Below, piece after piece: positions 35,241 to 43,416 of a DNA stretch of 64,000 nucleotides. Source of the stretch: Frondihabitans sp. PAMC 28766 (lineage in GTDB: Bacteria > Actinomycetota > Actinomycetes > Actinomycetales > Microbacteriaceae); contig NZ_CP014513.1 in NCBI RefSeq assembly GCF_001577365.1, positions 4,030,001 through 4,094,000 of the forward strand, read 5' to 3'. Below the pieces are notes generated by a model. That model was not told the origin of the DNA. It did no database searches and was given only the letters and a program-made list of their open reading frames with translations. The translations under genes were made by a program, and so were the position numbers. Positions within the stretch are counted from its first letter, which is position 1; each line of letters begins with the position of its first letter.

Positions 35241-36382
35241 CAGGCGTCCTTCCCGGCGACGCCCGAGCGACGCCTGGAGTCGAGGAGCATCGTGAGGATG
35301 TCCGTGATGAGGTAGATGACGAGGCACATGCCGGCGACGACCACGAGGAACGACCGGAGTGCGAACACGTCGCTGGAGTTGACGGCGTCGACCGCGTACT
35401 GCCCGAGACCGCCGAGGCTGAAGAGCGATTCGAGCACGACCGCGCCGCCGAGCAGGAGGCCGAAGAGCATCCCGAGCGTGGCGACGGCCGACGGCAGGGC
35501 CCGGCGGTAGATGCTGACCAGCACGGTTCGGCGCGACGCACCGGAGGCGACCCGGAACTTCGTGGCGGGGTCGTCGATCGCCTCGTCGAGCGAGAGGATC
35601 AGCATCTTGATGAGCAGCGGCGAGTCTGCGAGCACCATCACGATGACCGGCAGGACGAGGTGAGCCGCGTACGACTGCAGGTCGGCCGTGTTGCCGGCGA
35701 GGAGCGAGTCGAGCATCGGGAAGCCCGTGACTTGCGGCGGCGCGATCAGGATCGGGTCGAGGCGGCCCGAGGGGGCCGGCGCCCAGTGCAGTTCGGCGAA
35801 GAAGAAGAACAGCGCCGCGATGCCGATGACGTACTCGGGCAGAGCGCCGGCCGAGCGGGCATAGGAGGCCAGCGCCTTGGCGAACCCGTTGCTGCGGTGC
35901 GTGACGATGAAGTACGAGACGACGAGTGCGAAGACGCAGGCGAAGAAGAGTCCGAAGAAGACGAACTCGAGCGTCGCCGGGATCCTGGTGGCGAAGTCCT
36001 GTGAGACGGGCCGGCCCGACGCGATCGACGTGCCGAGGTCGAAGTGGATCAGCTGGTCGAGGTACGTGCCGAGCTGCTGCCACCACGGCCCGGTCAGCCC
36101 GTACGAGGCGCGAGCGGCCTGCAGGGCCTTGCCCGAGAGTCGGCCGCCCGTCGCTGCGACGACGGGGTCGCCGGGGATGAGCTTCACGAGGAAGAACGCC
36201 ACCAGCACGAAGACGATGAAGTTGACGATCGTCTTGACGATCGGCCGGACGAACCAGAGCCCGGCGAAGGCGGATCGGCGGGTCGGCGCCAGTGAGGTGT
36301 CGAGCGCGGCGAGACGTTCCGCTTCGGCCCTCGTGTCGTCGAGGCTCTGACCGGTCACGGTCTGGGGCTCACTCACGGTCAT
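35240..36382 (-). CDS. ABC transporter permease, OppB/DppB type
   Basis: 380 aa, six TM helices after a cytosolic N-terminus. FIVFVLVAFFLVKLIPGDPV is the conserved TM1 with the L-x-P-G-D-P motif; the EAA loop is RVASGASRRTVLVSIYRRALP. An extended loop of about 60 residues after the usual EAA region of TM3-4 is Pro-rich. ATG 36382 follows GGAAGGCGG. First gene of the cluster; its promoter must lie in the 216-bp gap to the GntR gene. Confidence 0.9.
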   Translation of the reverse strand: MTVSEPQTVTGQSLDDTRAEAERLAALDTSLAPTRRSAFAGLWFVRPIVKTIVNFIVFVLVAFFLVKLIPGDPVVAATGGRLSGKALQAARASYGLTGPWWQQLGTYLDQLIHFDLGTSIASGRPVSQDFATRIPATLEFVFFGLFFACVFALVVSYFIVTHRSNGFAKALASYARSAGALPEYVIGIAALFFFFAELHWAPAPSGRLDPILIAPPQVTGFPMLDSLLAGNTADLQSYAAHLVLPVIVMVLADSPLLIKMLILSLDEAIDDPATKFRVASGASRRTVLVSIYRRALPSAVATLGMLFGLLLGGAVVLESLFSLGGLGQYAVDAVNSSDVFALRSFLVVVAGMCLVIYLITDILTMLLDSRRRSGVAGKDA

Positions 36383-36598
36383 GCGTCCGCCTTCCAGCTC
36401 TTCGTCACGGTGGTCGATGAAGACCACCAGGGTCTCCGCCGTGGGGATGGCACAATGATGGCGTCGCGACGTTTCCGGTACCGGCATCTGCGGTAACCGA
36501 TCGATTACGCGACGTAGGGAACCTGCCGTGAATCACAAAAACCCTGTTCGCGGCTCGCTTCACACTGTCGTAACGCCACTCGAACAAGTTGGAGCGCC
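36383..36598. promoter_or_regulatory. Divergent promoter region with candidate GntR operator
   Basis: It separates the ABC-oxygenase cluster from its likely regulator. The near-palindrome at 36490-36510 has arms GCGGTAA and TTACGC around CGATCG. That is operator-like for HutC/GntR proteins. Confidence 0.45.
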
Positions 36599-37332
36599 AT
36601 GACAACGCCATCTCCGGAGCACCCGCGGTCTCGCGGAGGCTCGGCCCACGGGCGTCAGATCTCCGCCCGCCGGGTGCGCGATCTCATCACCTCGTCGATC
36701 CGCGACGGCTACATCGCGCCCGACGACCCGCTCGCCGAGGAAGACCTCATGGCGCTGTTCAACACCAGTCGCGGAAGCGTGCGGGCGGCCCTCACGCAGC
36801 TGCGCGACACCGGCTTCGTCGAGCGGCGACGCCGCGTCGGCACCCGCGTCAGCAACGTCGGGGTGCTCGTGCCGCTCAGCGACATCCACACCGACTCCGA
36901 GCACGTGGTCATCGAGACGATCGAAGAGCGCGTCGTGCCGAGCTTCCCGCTCGTCCGCGACCGGCTCCACATCGACGAGGACAGCGTGCGGATGATCGAG
37001 AACTCGTTCTTGACGGACGGCGAGGTGATCGGGCTGCGCACGGCGTACTTCTCGACCGTCTACACCGCCGCCGCCAACAGCCTCGAGGGCCGGTCACGAT
37101 GAAGAAGGTCATCGAGGCGTTCTTCGGCCTGAAGCCGGGCGAGGTCACCATGACGATCGGCAGCGACGGCGCCGACGGCCACACCGCGCGCATTCTCGGC
37201 GTCGAAGAGGGCACCCCGCTCATCGCGCGCGACATGACCTACTACGCCGAAGACGGCACGCCCATCCAGACCGTGTTCGACCGATTCCGTGGCGACCGGG
37301 TGAGGCTGGAGGCGACGGCGACGCTGCTCTGA
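36599..37332 (+). pseudogene. GntR/HutC-family regulator, frameshifted in the UTRA domain
   Basis: Winged helix residues about 20-85 (ISARRVRDLITSSIRDGYIA, then NTSRGSVRAALTQLRDTGFV) followed by a UTRA ligand domain. The first frame stops at 37102 after NSLEGRSR. The UTRA domain continues in another frame from about 37093 (VTMKKVIEAFFGLKPGEV...) to 37332. One missing base near the GGGCCGG at 37087-37093 explains both. RBS GGAG precedes ATG 36599. Divergent position makes it the probable regulator of the ABC-monooxygenase cluster. Whether the frameshift is biological (regulator lost, cluster deregulated) or a sequencing error is open. Confidence 0.8.
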
Positions 37333-37357
37333 GCCACGTCGGCGCCCGGCGGGCGTG

Positions 37358-38434
37358 TCAGGGCAGGATCGCGAGGGTGGCCTCGCGGCCGAGGTAGCGG
37401 CCGTACTCCGCCGCGCGACGCTCCACCGCGCGCCGCACGACGTCGGAGAGCTCGGCGAAGGGCTCGAGGTCGATGCGCACCCCGCCCGATCCTGCGAGCG
37501 TGCGTCGCCACAAGCCCGAGACGACCCCGTCGATCACGAGCGTGGGGGCGAAGAGGCCGTTCGAGTAGGGCACGACGCGCGCGAAGTGCTCGGGGGCGAG
37601 GCTCGCCACACGATCGCGATACCCCAGCAGGATCTCGTCGAAGGGCGGCAGCAGACGCACGTCACCACGGCGAGGCGGCTGGGCAGCGCCGCCCGGCGGG
37701 ACCAGGAGCCCCTCGGCATCCTGCTCGACCGCGTCGCCCGCGAGTGCGACGGCGCGGCGCGCGTCGGTGAGGGTGAGGCCGCTCCACCACGCGAGATCCG
37801 GCACGGTCGTCGGCGCATGGCCGGCCACGTACCGGGTGGCCAGGATGCGGAGCGCGTCGTCGCGCTCGTAGCGCACGGCCCCGGGGGCCCACTCGTCGAG
37901 GAGGACGAAGGTCTGCCGCGTGCCCTGTGGCGGCCCGAACACGATCAGGGTCTCGCCGGCGAGCTGGCGGAGGAGGTGCGACCCGCGACCGCCGCCGGTT
38001 TCGACGCCGGCGGCCCCGATCGCCTCCAGCAGCGCGGGGCGGCTCAACGCCGGCCCTCCCGAGAGCGCGTCTCGCACGATGTCGGCTGCCCGATCGAAGT
38101 CCTCCTTCACCATGCCGTCACGGCGCCAGACCGAGGCTGCGGCCGCGAACGCACGCGGAGCGAGCAGCTCGGTGAGCCAGCGGGCGTCGACTCTCGCCAT
38201 GATCATGAGAGTGCCGCGCATCGGCCACGACCGGATGACGCTGCCGTCGACGAGTGCACTGGCGACATTGCCTTCGCCGGTGGTCGAGCGCAGGCCGAGC
38301 GCCCACTCGGCCCCGAGGAGATCCTGCGCCTGGGTCGCGAGCTGCGAGGCGGCGACCTCGGCGACCGACGACGCGCCGTGCCCGGCGACCCGCTGGGCGG
38401 TGAGCCGTCGCCTGGCGATCTCGTCCGGTCGCAT
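37358..38434 (-). CDS. Winged-helix AlkZ-like DNA glycosylase (HTH_42 family)
   Basis: 358 aa of the winged-helix DNA-binding domain family that includes AlkZ/YcaQ, glycosylases that unhook bulky alkylation and interstrand cross-links. The family's catalytic Q-x-Q is present as Q35-A-Q37 in LATQAQDLLGAEWAL. SWPMRGTLMIM and the C-terminal FDEILLGYRDR and PTLVIDGVVSGLWRR are also typical. AlkZ homologues often protect producers of DNA-alkylating metabolites, but no such pathway is visible here, so it may be a general repair enzyme. Confidence 0.8.
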   Translation of the reverse strand: MRPDEIARRRLTAQRVAGHGASSVAEVAASQLATQAQDLLGAEWALGLRSTTGEGNVASALVDGSVIRSWPMRGTLMIMARVDARWLTELLAPRAFAAAASVWRRDGMVKEDFDRAADIVRDALSGGPALSRPALLEAIGAAGVETGGGRGSHLLRQLAGETLIVFGPPQGTRQTFVLLDEWAPGAVRYERDDALRILATRYVAGHAPTTVPDLAWWSGLTLTDARRAVALAGDAVEQDAEGLLVPPGGAAQPPRRGDVRLLPPFDEILLGYRDRVASLAPEHFARVVPYSNGLFAPTLVIDGVVSGLWRRTLAGSGGVRIDLEPFAELSDVVRRAVERRAAEYGRYLGREATLAILP

Positions 38435-38556
38435 GCGCCCACCCTAGGCGGCGCGGGCTCCAACCTGCCAGTTCGCCTGGCTCGAGCGGGGTTCGGGATG
38501 GGGCCGCGTAGCCTCGGTGCCCACGGGACCGCCAGGTCTCGACAGGAGGCACCACC

Positions 38557-38694
38557 ATGGCCGACAAATCCAGCCACAAAGACGGCGCCAAAGTCGCCGT
38601 CCGCAGTCTCAAAGAGAAGCGCGCCGACAAGAAGGCGAAGAGCGGCAAGGCCTCGCACTCCGAAGACATCGTCTCGAACGTCAAGAAGCGCTGA
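38557..38694 (+). CDS. Lysine-rich small basic protein, 45 aa
   Basis: ATG 38557 with a strong AGGAGG RBS 7 nt upstream encodes 45 residues, start MADKSSHKDGAKVAVRSL, end DIVSNVKKR. About a third are Lys/Arg, with scattered acids: probably disordered, perhaps nucleic-acid- or ribosome-associated. No family recognised. Codon use is normal for the genome. Confidence 0.65.
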   Translation: MADKSSHKDGAKVAVRSLKEKRADKKAKSGKASHSEDIVSNVKKR

Positions 38695-38806
38695 GTCCAT
38701 CTCCGCAGCGCCACCCGCATCATCCCGCAACACCCGAAGGGCCTCCTCAGCGCCTCGGTCTAGCCTCAGTGGCAACCGAAGCCCACGCTGAGAGAGGCCC
38801 TCCGTC

Positions 38807-40168
38807 ATGACCCTGATCGACCAGCCGCACACATCCGTCTCTGGAGCGTTGACCTCCGAAGCCGTCTCCGGCTTCCGTCACCGCTTCGAGCACGACTCGA
38901 ATGCCGTCCGCATGCAGAACGCGGTGACCCGCACGGGCCTCGACGACGTCGCCCTGCGCCGTGAGCGATTCGTCGCGATCCCGTCGTCCGTCTCGAACCG
39001 GCTGGACGACTGGAAGGTCACCAACCAGATGAAGAGCGGCCGCTGCTGGCTCTTCGCCGCCCTCAACCTCCTGCGCGTCGGCACGAAGAAGCGCCTCGGC
39101 ATGAAGGACTTCGAGTTCAGCCAGAATCACGCGATGTACTGGGACAAGCTCGAGCGGGCCAACTTCTGGCTCGGAGACATCGTGTCGACAGCCACCGACG
39201 AGTCAGCGTCCCGGCTGGTCACCTTCCTGCTGTCGGAGCCCCTCGGCGACGGCGGCCAGTGGGACATGGCGACGAGCATCTTCGCCAAGCACGGCGTCGT
39301 GCCGCAGCAGGCGATGCCCGAGACGGAGTCGTCGTCGAACACCGGCAAGATGAACTCGCTGCTGCGCAAGCACCTCCGCCGCTCGGCTCTGCACCTGCGC
39401 GCCCTGGTCGCCGCGGGCGAGATCACCGACACCGTCGAGGCCGCCCGGCTCGATGCGCTCGAAGGTGTGCACCGCATCCTGGGCGTGCACCTCGGCACCC
39501 CGCCCGAGACCTTCGAGTGGCAGTGGACCGACGACGACAAGAACTTCCACCGCGACGGCGAGCTGACCCCGCAGGAGTTCTCCGCCCGATACGTCACCCT
39601 CGACCTCGACGACTACGTCTGCCTCGTCGACGACCCCCGCTCGGCACACGCCAAGGGCGAGGCGCTCACCGTGGCGAACCTCGGCAACGTGCGCGGCGGC
39701 AGCGAGGTGCGCTACGTCAACGCCCCGATCGAGGTCATGAAGCAACTCGCGGCCGCGTCGATCGTGCAGGGCGAGCCGGTGTGGTTCGGCTGCGACGTGG
39801 GCCAACAGGTGCTGCGCAAGGAGGGCCGCTGGGCGGCCGACCTGTTCGACTACGACGGCGTCTACGGCCTCGACCTCGGCATGACCAAAGAAGATCGCGT
39901 GCTCGCCGGCGACTCGGCGATGACCCACGCGATGCTGCTCACCGGCGTCGACCTCGACGGCGACACCCCGCGTCGCTGGCGCGTCGAGAACAGCTGGGGC
40001 GACTCGAACGGCGACCAGGGCTTCTACACGATGGACGACTCGTGGTTCGCCGAGTACGTCTTCGAGGTCGTCGTCAAGAAGTCGGCTCTGCCCGAGTCGC
40101 TGCGCCCCGCCCTCACCTCGTCCCCGCGGGTGCTGCCCGCGTGGGACCCGATGGGTGCGCTCGCGTAG
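38807..40168 (+). CDS. pepC: C1-family aminopeptidase (PepC / bleomycin hydrolase)
   Basis: 453 aa cytosolic cysteine aminopeptidase, normally a hexamer. The catalytic triad is seen: Cys80 in QMKSGRCWLFAALNLLR, His in SAMTHAMLLTGVDLDG, and Asn in WRVENSWGDSNGDQGFYTM. Length fits PepC/Blh. The C-terminus (WDPMGALA) is the self-compartmentalising tail that reaches the active site in this family. Monocistronic. Confidence 0.95.
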   Translation: MTLIDQPHTSVSGALTSEAVSGFRHRFEHDSNAVRMQNAVTRTGLDDVALRRERFVAIPSSVSNRLDDWKVTNQMKSGRCWLFAALNLLRVGTKKRLGMKDFEFSQNHAMYWDKLERANFWLGDIVSTATDESASRLVTFLLSEPLGDGGQWDMATSIFAKHGVVPQQAMPETESSSNTGKMNSLLRKHLRRSALHLRALVAAGEITDTVEAARLDALEGVHRILGVHLGTPPETFEWQWTDDDKNFHRDGELTPQEFSARYVTLDLDDYVCLVDDPRSAHAKGEALTVANLGNVRGGSEVRYVNAPIEVMKQLAAASIVQGEPVWFGCDVGQQVLRKEGRWAADLFDYDGVYGLDLGMTKEDRVLAGDSAMTHAMLLTGVDLDGDTPRRWRVENSWGDSNGDQGFYTMDDSWFAEYVFEVVVKKSALPESLRPALTSSPRVLPAWDPMGALA

Positions 40169-40264
40169 CTCGGTTCCGCGGAGGCGCATCCCCGTGGCCG
40201 CCCGGGCCGCCGGTCGTGGCCCGGCGGCCGGTCGCCGCAGGGCGGCCGGTCGTACAGTGAGCCC

Positions 40265-41251
40265 ATGAAGCACACACTCCTCGGAACCGGCGACGCAAGC
40301 CTCGACGTCGGCCGCGTGGGCCTCGGCTGCATGGGCATGTCGGCGTTCTACACCGGCCACACTCTGAACGACGACGAGTCGATCCGCGTGGTCCACCGCG
40401 CCATCGACCTCGGCGTCACGCTCTTCGACACCGCCGATATGTACGGCCCCTTCACCAACGAGCAGTTGCTCGGCCGCGCGCTGACAGGCAAGCGCGATGG
40501 CGTCGTCATCGCGACGAAGTTCGGCAACGTCACCGACCCGGAGGCCCGCAAGACGCGCGGCGTCGACGGCCGCCCCGACTACGTCAAGAAGTCGATCGAG
40601 GGCTCGCTCGAGCGCCTCGGCGTCGACTACATCGACCTCTATTACCAGCACCGCGTCGACACCCTCGTGCCGATCGAGGACACCGTCGGCGCCATGGCCG
40701 AGCTCGTGACCGCCGGCAAGGTTCGGCACCTCGGCCTCTCCGAAGCCGCGCCAGAGACCATCCGCCGCGCCCACGCCGTCCACCCGATCACCGCGCTCCA
40801 GACCGAGTACTCGCTGTGGTCTCGCGAGCCGGAGGACGAGATCCTGCCGACCGTGCGCGCCCTCGGCATCGGCTTCGTGCCCTACTCGCCGCTCGGCCGC
40901 GGCTTCTTGACCGGCGCCATCCGCAGCGTCGACCAGCTCGACGAGAACGACGTGCGTCGCTTCAACCCGCGGTTCCGGGGCGACAACCTCGAGGCGAACA
41001 TCGCGATCGTCACGGCGGTCGACATCATCGCCGCCGACCTCGGTGCGAAGCCCGGGCAGGTCGCGCTCGCGTGGCTGCTCGCGAAGGGCGAGGGCATCGT
41101 GCCGATCCCGGGCACCAAGCGCCTGCCCTACCTCGAAGAGAACGTCGCGGCCGACGACATCGTGCTCGACGCCGACCAGGTTTCCCAGCTCGACGACATC
41201 GCGGCGCCGGCGGGAGACCGCTACCCCGACATGTCGACGGTCAACAAGTAG
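40265..41251 (+). CDS. Aldo/keto reductase
   Basis: 328 aa NADPH-dependent TIM barrel, AKR11/13-like. Catalytic tetrad: Asp/Tyr in [20 protein letters not shown], Lys in [10 protein letters not shown], His in [11 protein letters not shown]. The cofactor region is [18 protein letters not shown]. Acts on aldehydes or ketones; substrate not predictable. It precedes acyP by 17 bp, so they are probably co-transcribed. Confidence 0.93.
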   Translation: MKHTLLGTGDASLDVGRVGLGCMGMSAFYTGHTLNDDESIRVVHRAIDLGVTLFDTADMYGPFTNEQLLGRALTGKRDGVVIATKFGNVTDPEARKTRGVDGRPDYVKKSIEGSLERLGVDYIDLYYQHRVDTLVPIEDTVGAMAELVTAGKVRHLGLSEAAPETIRRAHAVHPITALQTEYSLWSREPEDEILPTVRALGIGFVPYSPLGRGFLTGAIRSVDQLDENDVRRFNPRFRGDNLEANIAIVTAVDIIAADLGAKPGQVALAWLLAKGEGIVPIPGTKRLPYLEENVAADDIVLDADQVSQLDDIAAPAGDRYPDMSTVNK

Positions 41252-41268
41252 GCCGCGGCTCGACCGCC

Positions 41269-41565
41269 ATGAGCGCTCAACCCGAACCGGTCGACATCGT
41301 CCGCCGCCGAGTGGTCGTGAGCGGCGTCGTCCAGGGCGTCGGCTTCCGGTTCTCGACGGAGGGCGAGGCCGACCGGATCGGGGTGGGCGGCTTCGTGCGC
41401 AATCGGCCCGACGGCACCGTCGAGATCGAGGTCGAGGGCGAGCCGCAGGATGTCGACGAGCTGCTCGCCTGGCTGCACGGCGGCGGCCCGTCGAGCGCCG
41501 AGGTCACCCGCGTCGACGTGTCGGAGCTCGCGCCGCTGGGCGAGTCGGCCTTCGAGACCCGTTAG
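41269..41565 (+). CDS. Acylphosphatase
   Basis: 98 aa. Hydrolyses acyl phosphates. The two active-site elements are VVVSGVVQGVGFRF with Arg27 and VGGFVRNRPDGTVEIE with Asn45. Normal size. Follows the aldo/keto reductase closely and ends in front of a very long hairpin. Confidence 0.94.
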   Translation: MSAQPEPVDIVRRRVVVSGVVQGVGFRFSTEGEADRIGVGGFVRNRPDGTVEIEVEGEPQDVDELLAWLHGGGPSSAEVTRVDVSELAPLGESAFETR

Positions 41566-41571
41566 CGCCGG

Positions 41572-41637
41572 ACTCCGGTCGATTTCAGGCAAAACGGTCG
41601 ATCTGGATCGACCGTTTTGACGGAAATCGACCGGAGT
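41572..41637. terminator. Two-tier hairpin between acylphosphatase and amidohydrolase genes
   Basis: Outer arms ACTCCGGTCGATTTC/GAAATCGACCGGAGT (15 nt) and inner arms CAAAACGGTCGATC/GATCGACCGTTTTG (14 nt) are each perfect, interrupted by a 3-nt internal bulge. Convergent genes on both sides. Confidence 0.75.
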
Positions 41638-41662
41638 TCGACGCAGTCGGCAGCGCAGGCGG

Positions 41663-42622
41663 CTAGAGGGGCTGGCCCGTGAGGAGCACGCGGGGGTTGG
41701 CCGAGAACAGCGCGTGGTTCACCGCGCGGCCGAGCTCGTGCTCGCGCGGGTGCCGGTAGGGGCGATCCGAGCCGTGCACGAGCGGGCCGAGGCCGACCAC
41801 GCGAGCCATCGCGTCGATGGCGCGCTCGTCGTAGGCGCTGGTCTCGTAGAAGACGTTGGGGTCGAACTTCGGCAGCTTGCCGCCTCGCGACTGGGCCGCG
41901 GCCTGCGCGAGCGGTGCCAGCCCGGCCAGGGCGATGAATGCGATCCTGAGCGTCGGGTGCTGGGCCCGGCCGACCTCGTGCCAGGCGGTCCACGCCGCCT
42001 TCAGCTGCTCGGCGCGGGGCATCGTGTCGGCCGTGGCGACACCGACATTGGGTGCGGCGACGACGTGTCGGGGGTGCACGAGAGCGGGCTTGCCGGCGGC
42101 CTCGACGCGCGCCAGCACTGGCTCGAGGTGGGCGACGGCCGCGGCATCGGCCATCGACGAGGCGGGCAGCTGGAGGCCGACGCAGTGCGCGTGGGCCAGG
42201 ATCGCCGAGAGGCCGTCGAGGTCGAAGCGGGTCATCGGGGTGGCGGCCCAGACGCGGAAGGGGTCGCCCAGGGCGAGCGCCGAGCGGTGCCAGATGTCGA
42301 TCAGGGCGCAAGAGTCGTCGAACGGCAGGTCTTCGACGCGCAGGTTGCCCGGCAGCGAGACCATCACCTCGCCCTTGCCCTCGCAGCGCTCCTGCTCGCG
42401 GCGGCGCTCGACGTCGTGAGCGGTGGGGTTGACCGAGAAGGCCGACTCACCCTCGGTCAGCAGTGTCCACTCGTCACGGAGCATCGGCAGAGCGGTGCGA
42501 GACCGCAGGGCGTCGAGGAACTCGGGTGGCAGAAGATGCTGGTGGAGGTCGACCCGGGTCGCCGCGGGGTGGGCCGTGGTCGTCGAATGCACAGATGCTC
42601 CCCGTTGCACCGTCACAGTCAT
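41663..42622 (-). CDS. Metal-dependent amidohydrolase family protein
   Basis: 319 aa (321 from GTG 42628). The barrel starts with RVDLHQHLLPPEFLDAL (metal H-x-H), and the C-terminal part has the conserved Asp in LVHGSDRPYRHP. It resembles the ACMS-decarboxylase/amidohydrolase_2 branch: the position-3 His is in PALVHPRHVV. Substrate unknown. A Cys-rich loop (REQERCEGKGE) in the N-terminal third is atypical. Convergent with acylphosphatase. Confidence 0.75.
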   Translation of the reverse strand: MTVTVQRGASVHSTTTAHPAATRVDLHQHLLPPEFLDALRSRTALPMLRDEWTLLTEGESAFSVNPTAHDVERRREQERCEGKGEVMVSLPGNLRVEDLPFDDSCALIDIWHRSALALGDPFRVWAATPMTRFDLDGLSAILAHAHCVGLQLPASSMADAAAVAHLEPVLARVEAAGKPALVHPRHVVAAPNVGVATADTMPRAEQLKAAWTAWHEVGRAQHPTLRIAFIALAGLAPLAQAAAQSRGGKLPKFDPNVFYETSAYDERAIDAMARVVGLGPLVHGSDRPYRHPREHELGRAVNHALFSANPRVLLTGQPL

Positions 42623-42758
42623 GGTCACAGTGAAGCGGTTGCGCTCTCACCTCGTCAAATCCTTTGACGGCGCCGAATCCCCGGTGAAGGGACGGTGTGA
42701 GGCCGTCACCCGGGCGATGAGCGTGGCCGGTGACGGCGGCCGACCGTAGGCTCGGCTC

Positions 42759-43376
42759 GTGAGCGACAACGAGACCGCGGCTGCGCCGCCCGCCGTCGTG
42801 GTCGGCGCCGACGGCCTCGCGCGCCCCGCGTGGGCCGCGACCGACCCGCTGCTGATGGGCTACTACGACACCGAGTGGGGCATGCCCGTGCGCGACGAGC
42901 GCGGCGTCTACGAGCGGTTGAGCCTCGAGGCCTTCCAATCAGGGCTGTCGTGGGCGACGATCCTCCGCAAGCGGGAGGCGTTCCGCGAAGCGTTCGACGA
43001 CTTCGACCCCGACACCGTCGCCTCCTACGACGACGCCGACCGCGCACGCCTCCTCGGCGACGCCCGGATCGTGCGCAACCGGCTCAAGATCGACGCCGCC
43101 ATCGACAACGCGAAGGCCACCGTGTCGCTCCGCGCCGAGGGCGGCCTGGCCGCGTTCGTCTGGAGCTTCCGGCCTCGGGCGACGCCCGCACCGGCGACGC
43201 TCGGCGAGATCCCGACCACGTCGCCGGAGTCGACAGCGCTGTCGAAAGCACTCAAGCAGAAGGGCTTCCGCTTCGTCGGGCCGACCACGATGCACGCACT
43301 GATGGAGGCGATCGGCATCGTCGACACGCATCTCGTCGACAGCCACCGCCGAGGCAGTTCGGGAGTCTGGGCGTGA
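42759..43376 (+). CDS. tag: DNA-3-methyladenine glycosylase I
   Basis: 205 aa base-excision enzyme removing 3-methyladenine. Family signature: YYDTEWGMPVRDERGVYERLSLEAFQSGLSW (with catalytic-site Trp and Glu), ILRKREAFREAF, then FRFVGPTTMHALMEAIGIVDTH with the C-terminal His. Tag normally binds zinc with an N-terminal Cys and C-terminal His/Cys; the usual N-terminal M-x-R-C is replaced here by a 20-residue extension lacking the Cys, so the zinc snap may be absent. GTG 42759 start. Confidence 0.92.
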   Translation: MSDNETAAAPPAVVVGADGLARPAWAATDPLLMGYYDTEWGMPVRDERGVYERLSLEAFQSGLSWATILRKREAFREAFDDFDPDTVASYDDADRARLLGDARIVRNRLKIDAAIDNAKATVSLRAEGGLAAFVWSFRPRATPAPATLGEIPTTSPESTALSKALKQKGFRFVGPTTMHALMEAIGIVDTHLVDSHRRGSSGVWA

Positions 43377-43416
43377 ACCCCCTCTGATCGGTGCCCGCCC
43401 CGTGTAAAACTGTCCC

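Noticed and set aside
32602..35541. A 979-codon open frame on the minus strand
   Set aside because: The binding-protein gene extended upstream through a shadow of the permease; the lipoprotein signal at 34230 marks the true start.
30866..36382. Straight assignment as oligopeptide transporter
   Set aside because: Family 5 importers carry many solutes and the linked oxygenases point elsewhere, so no opp symbols were given.
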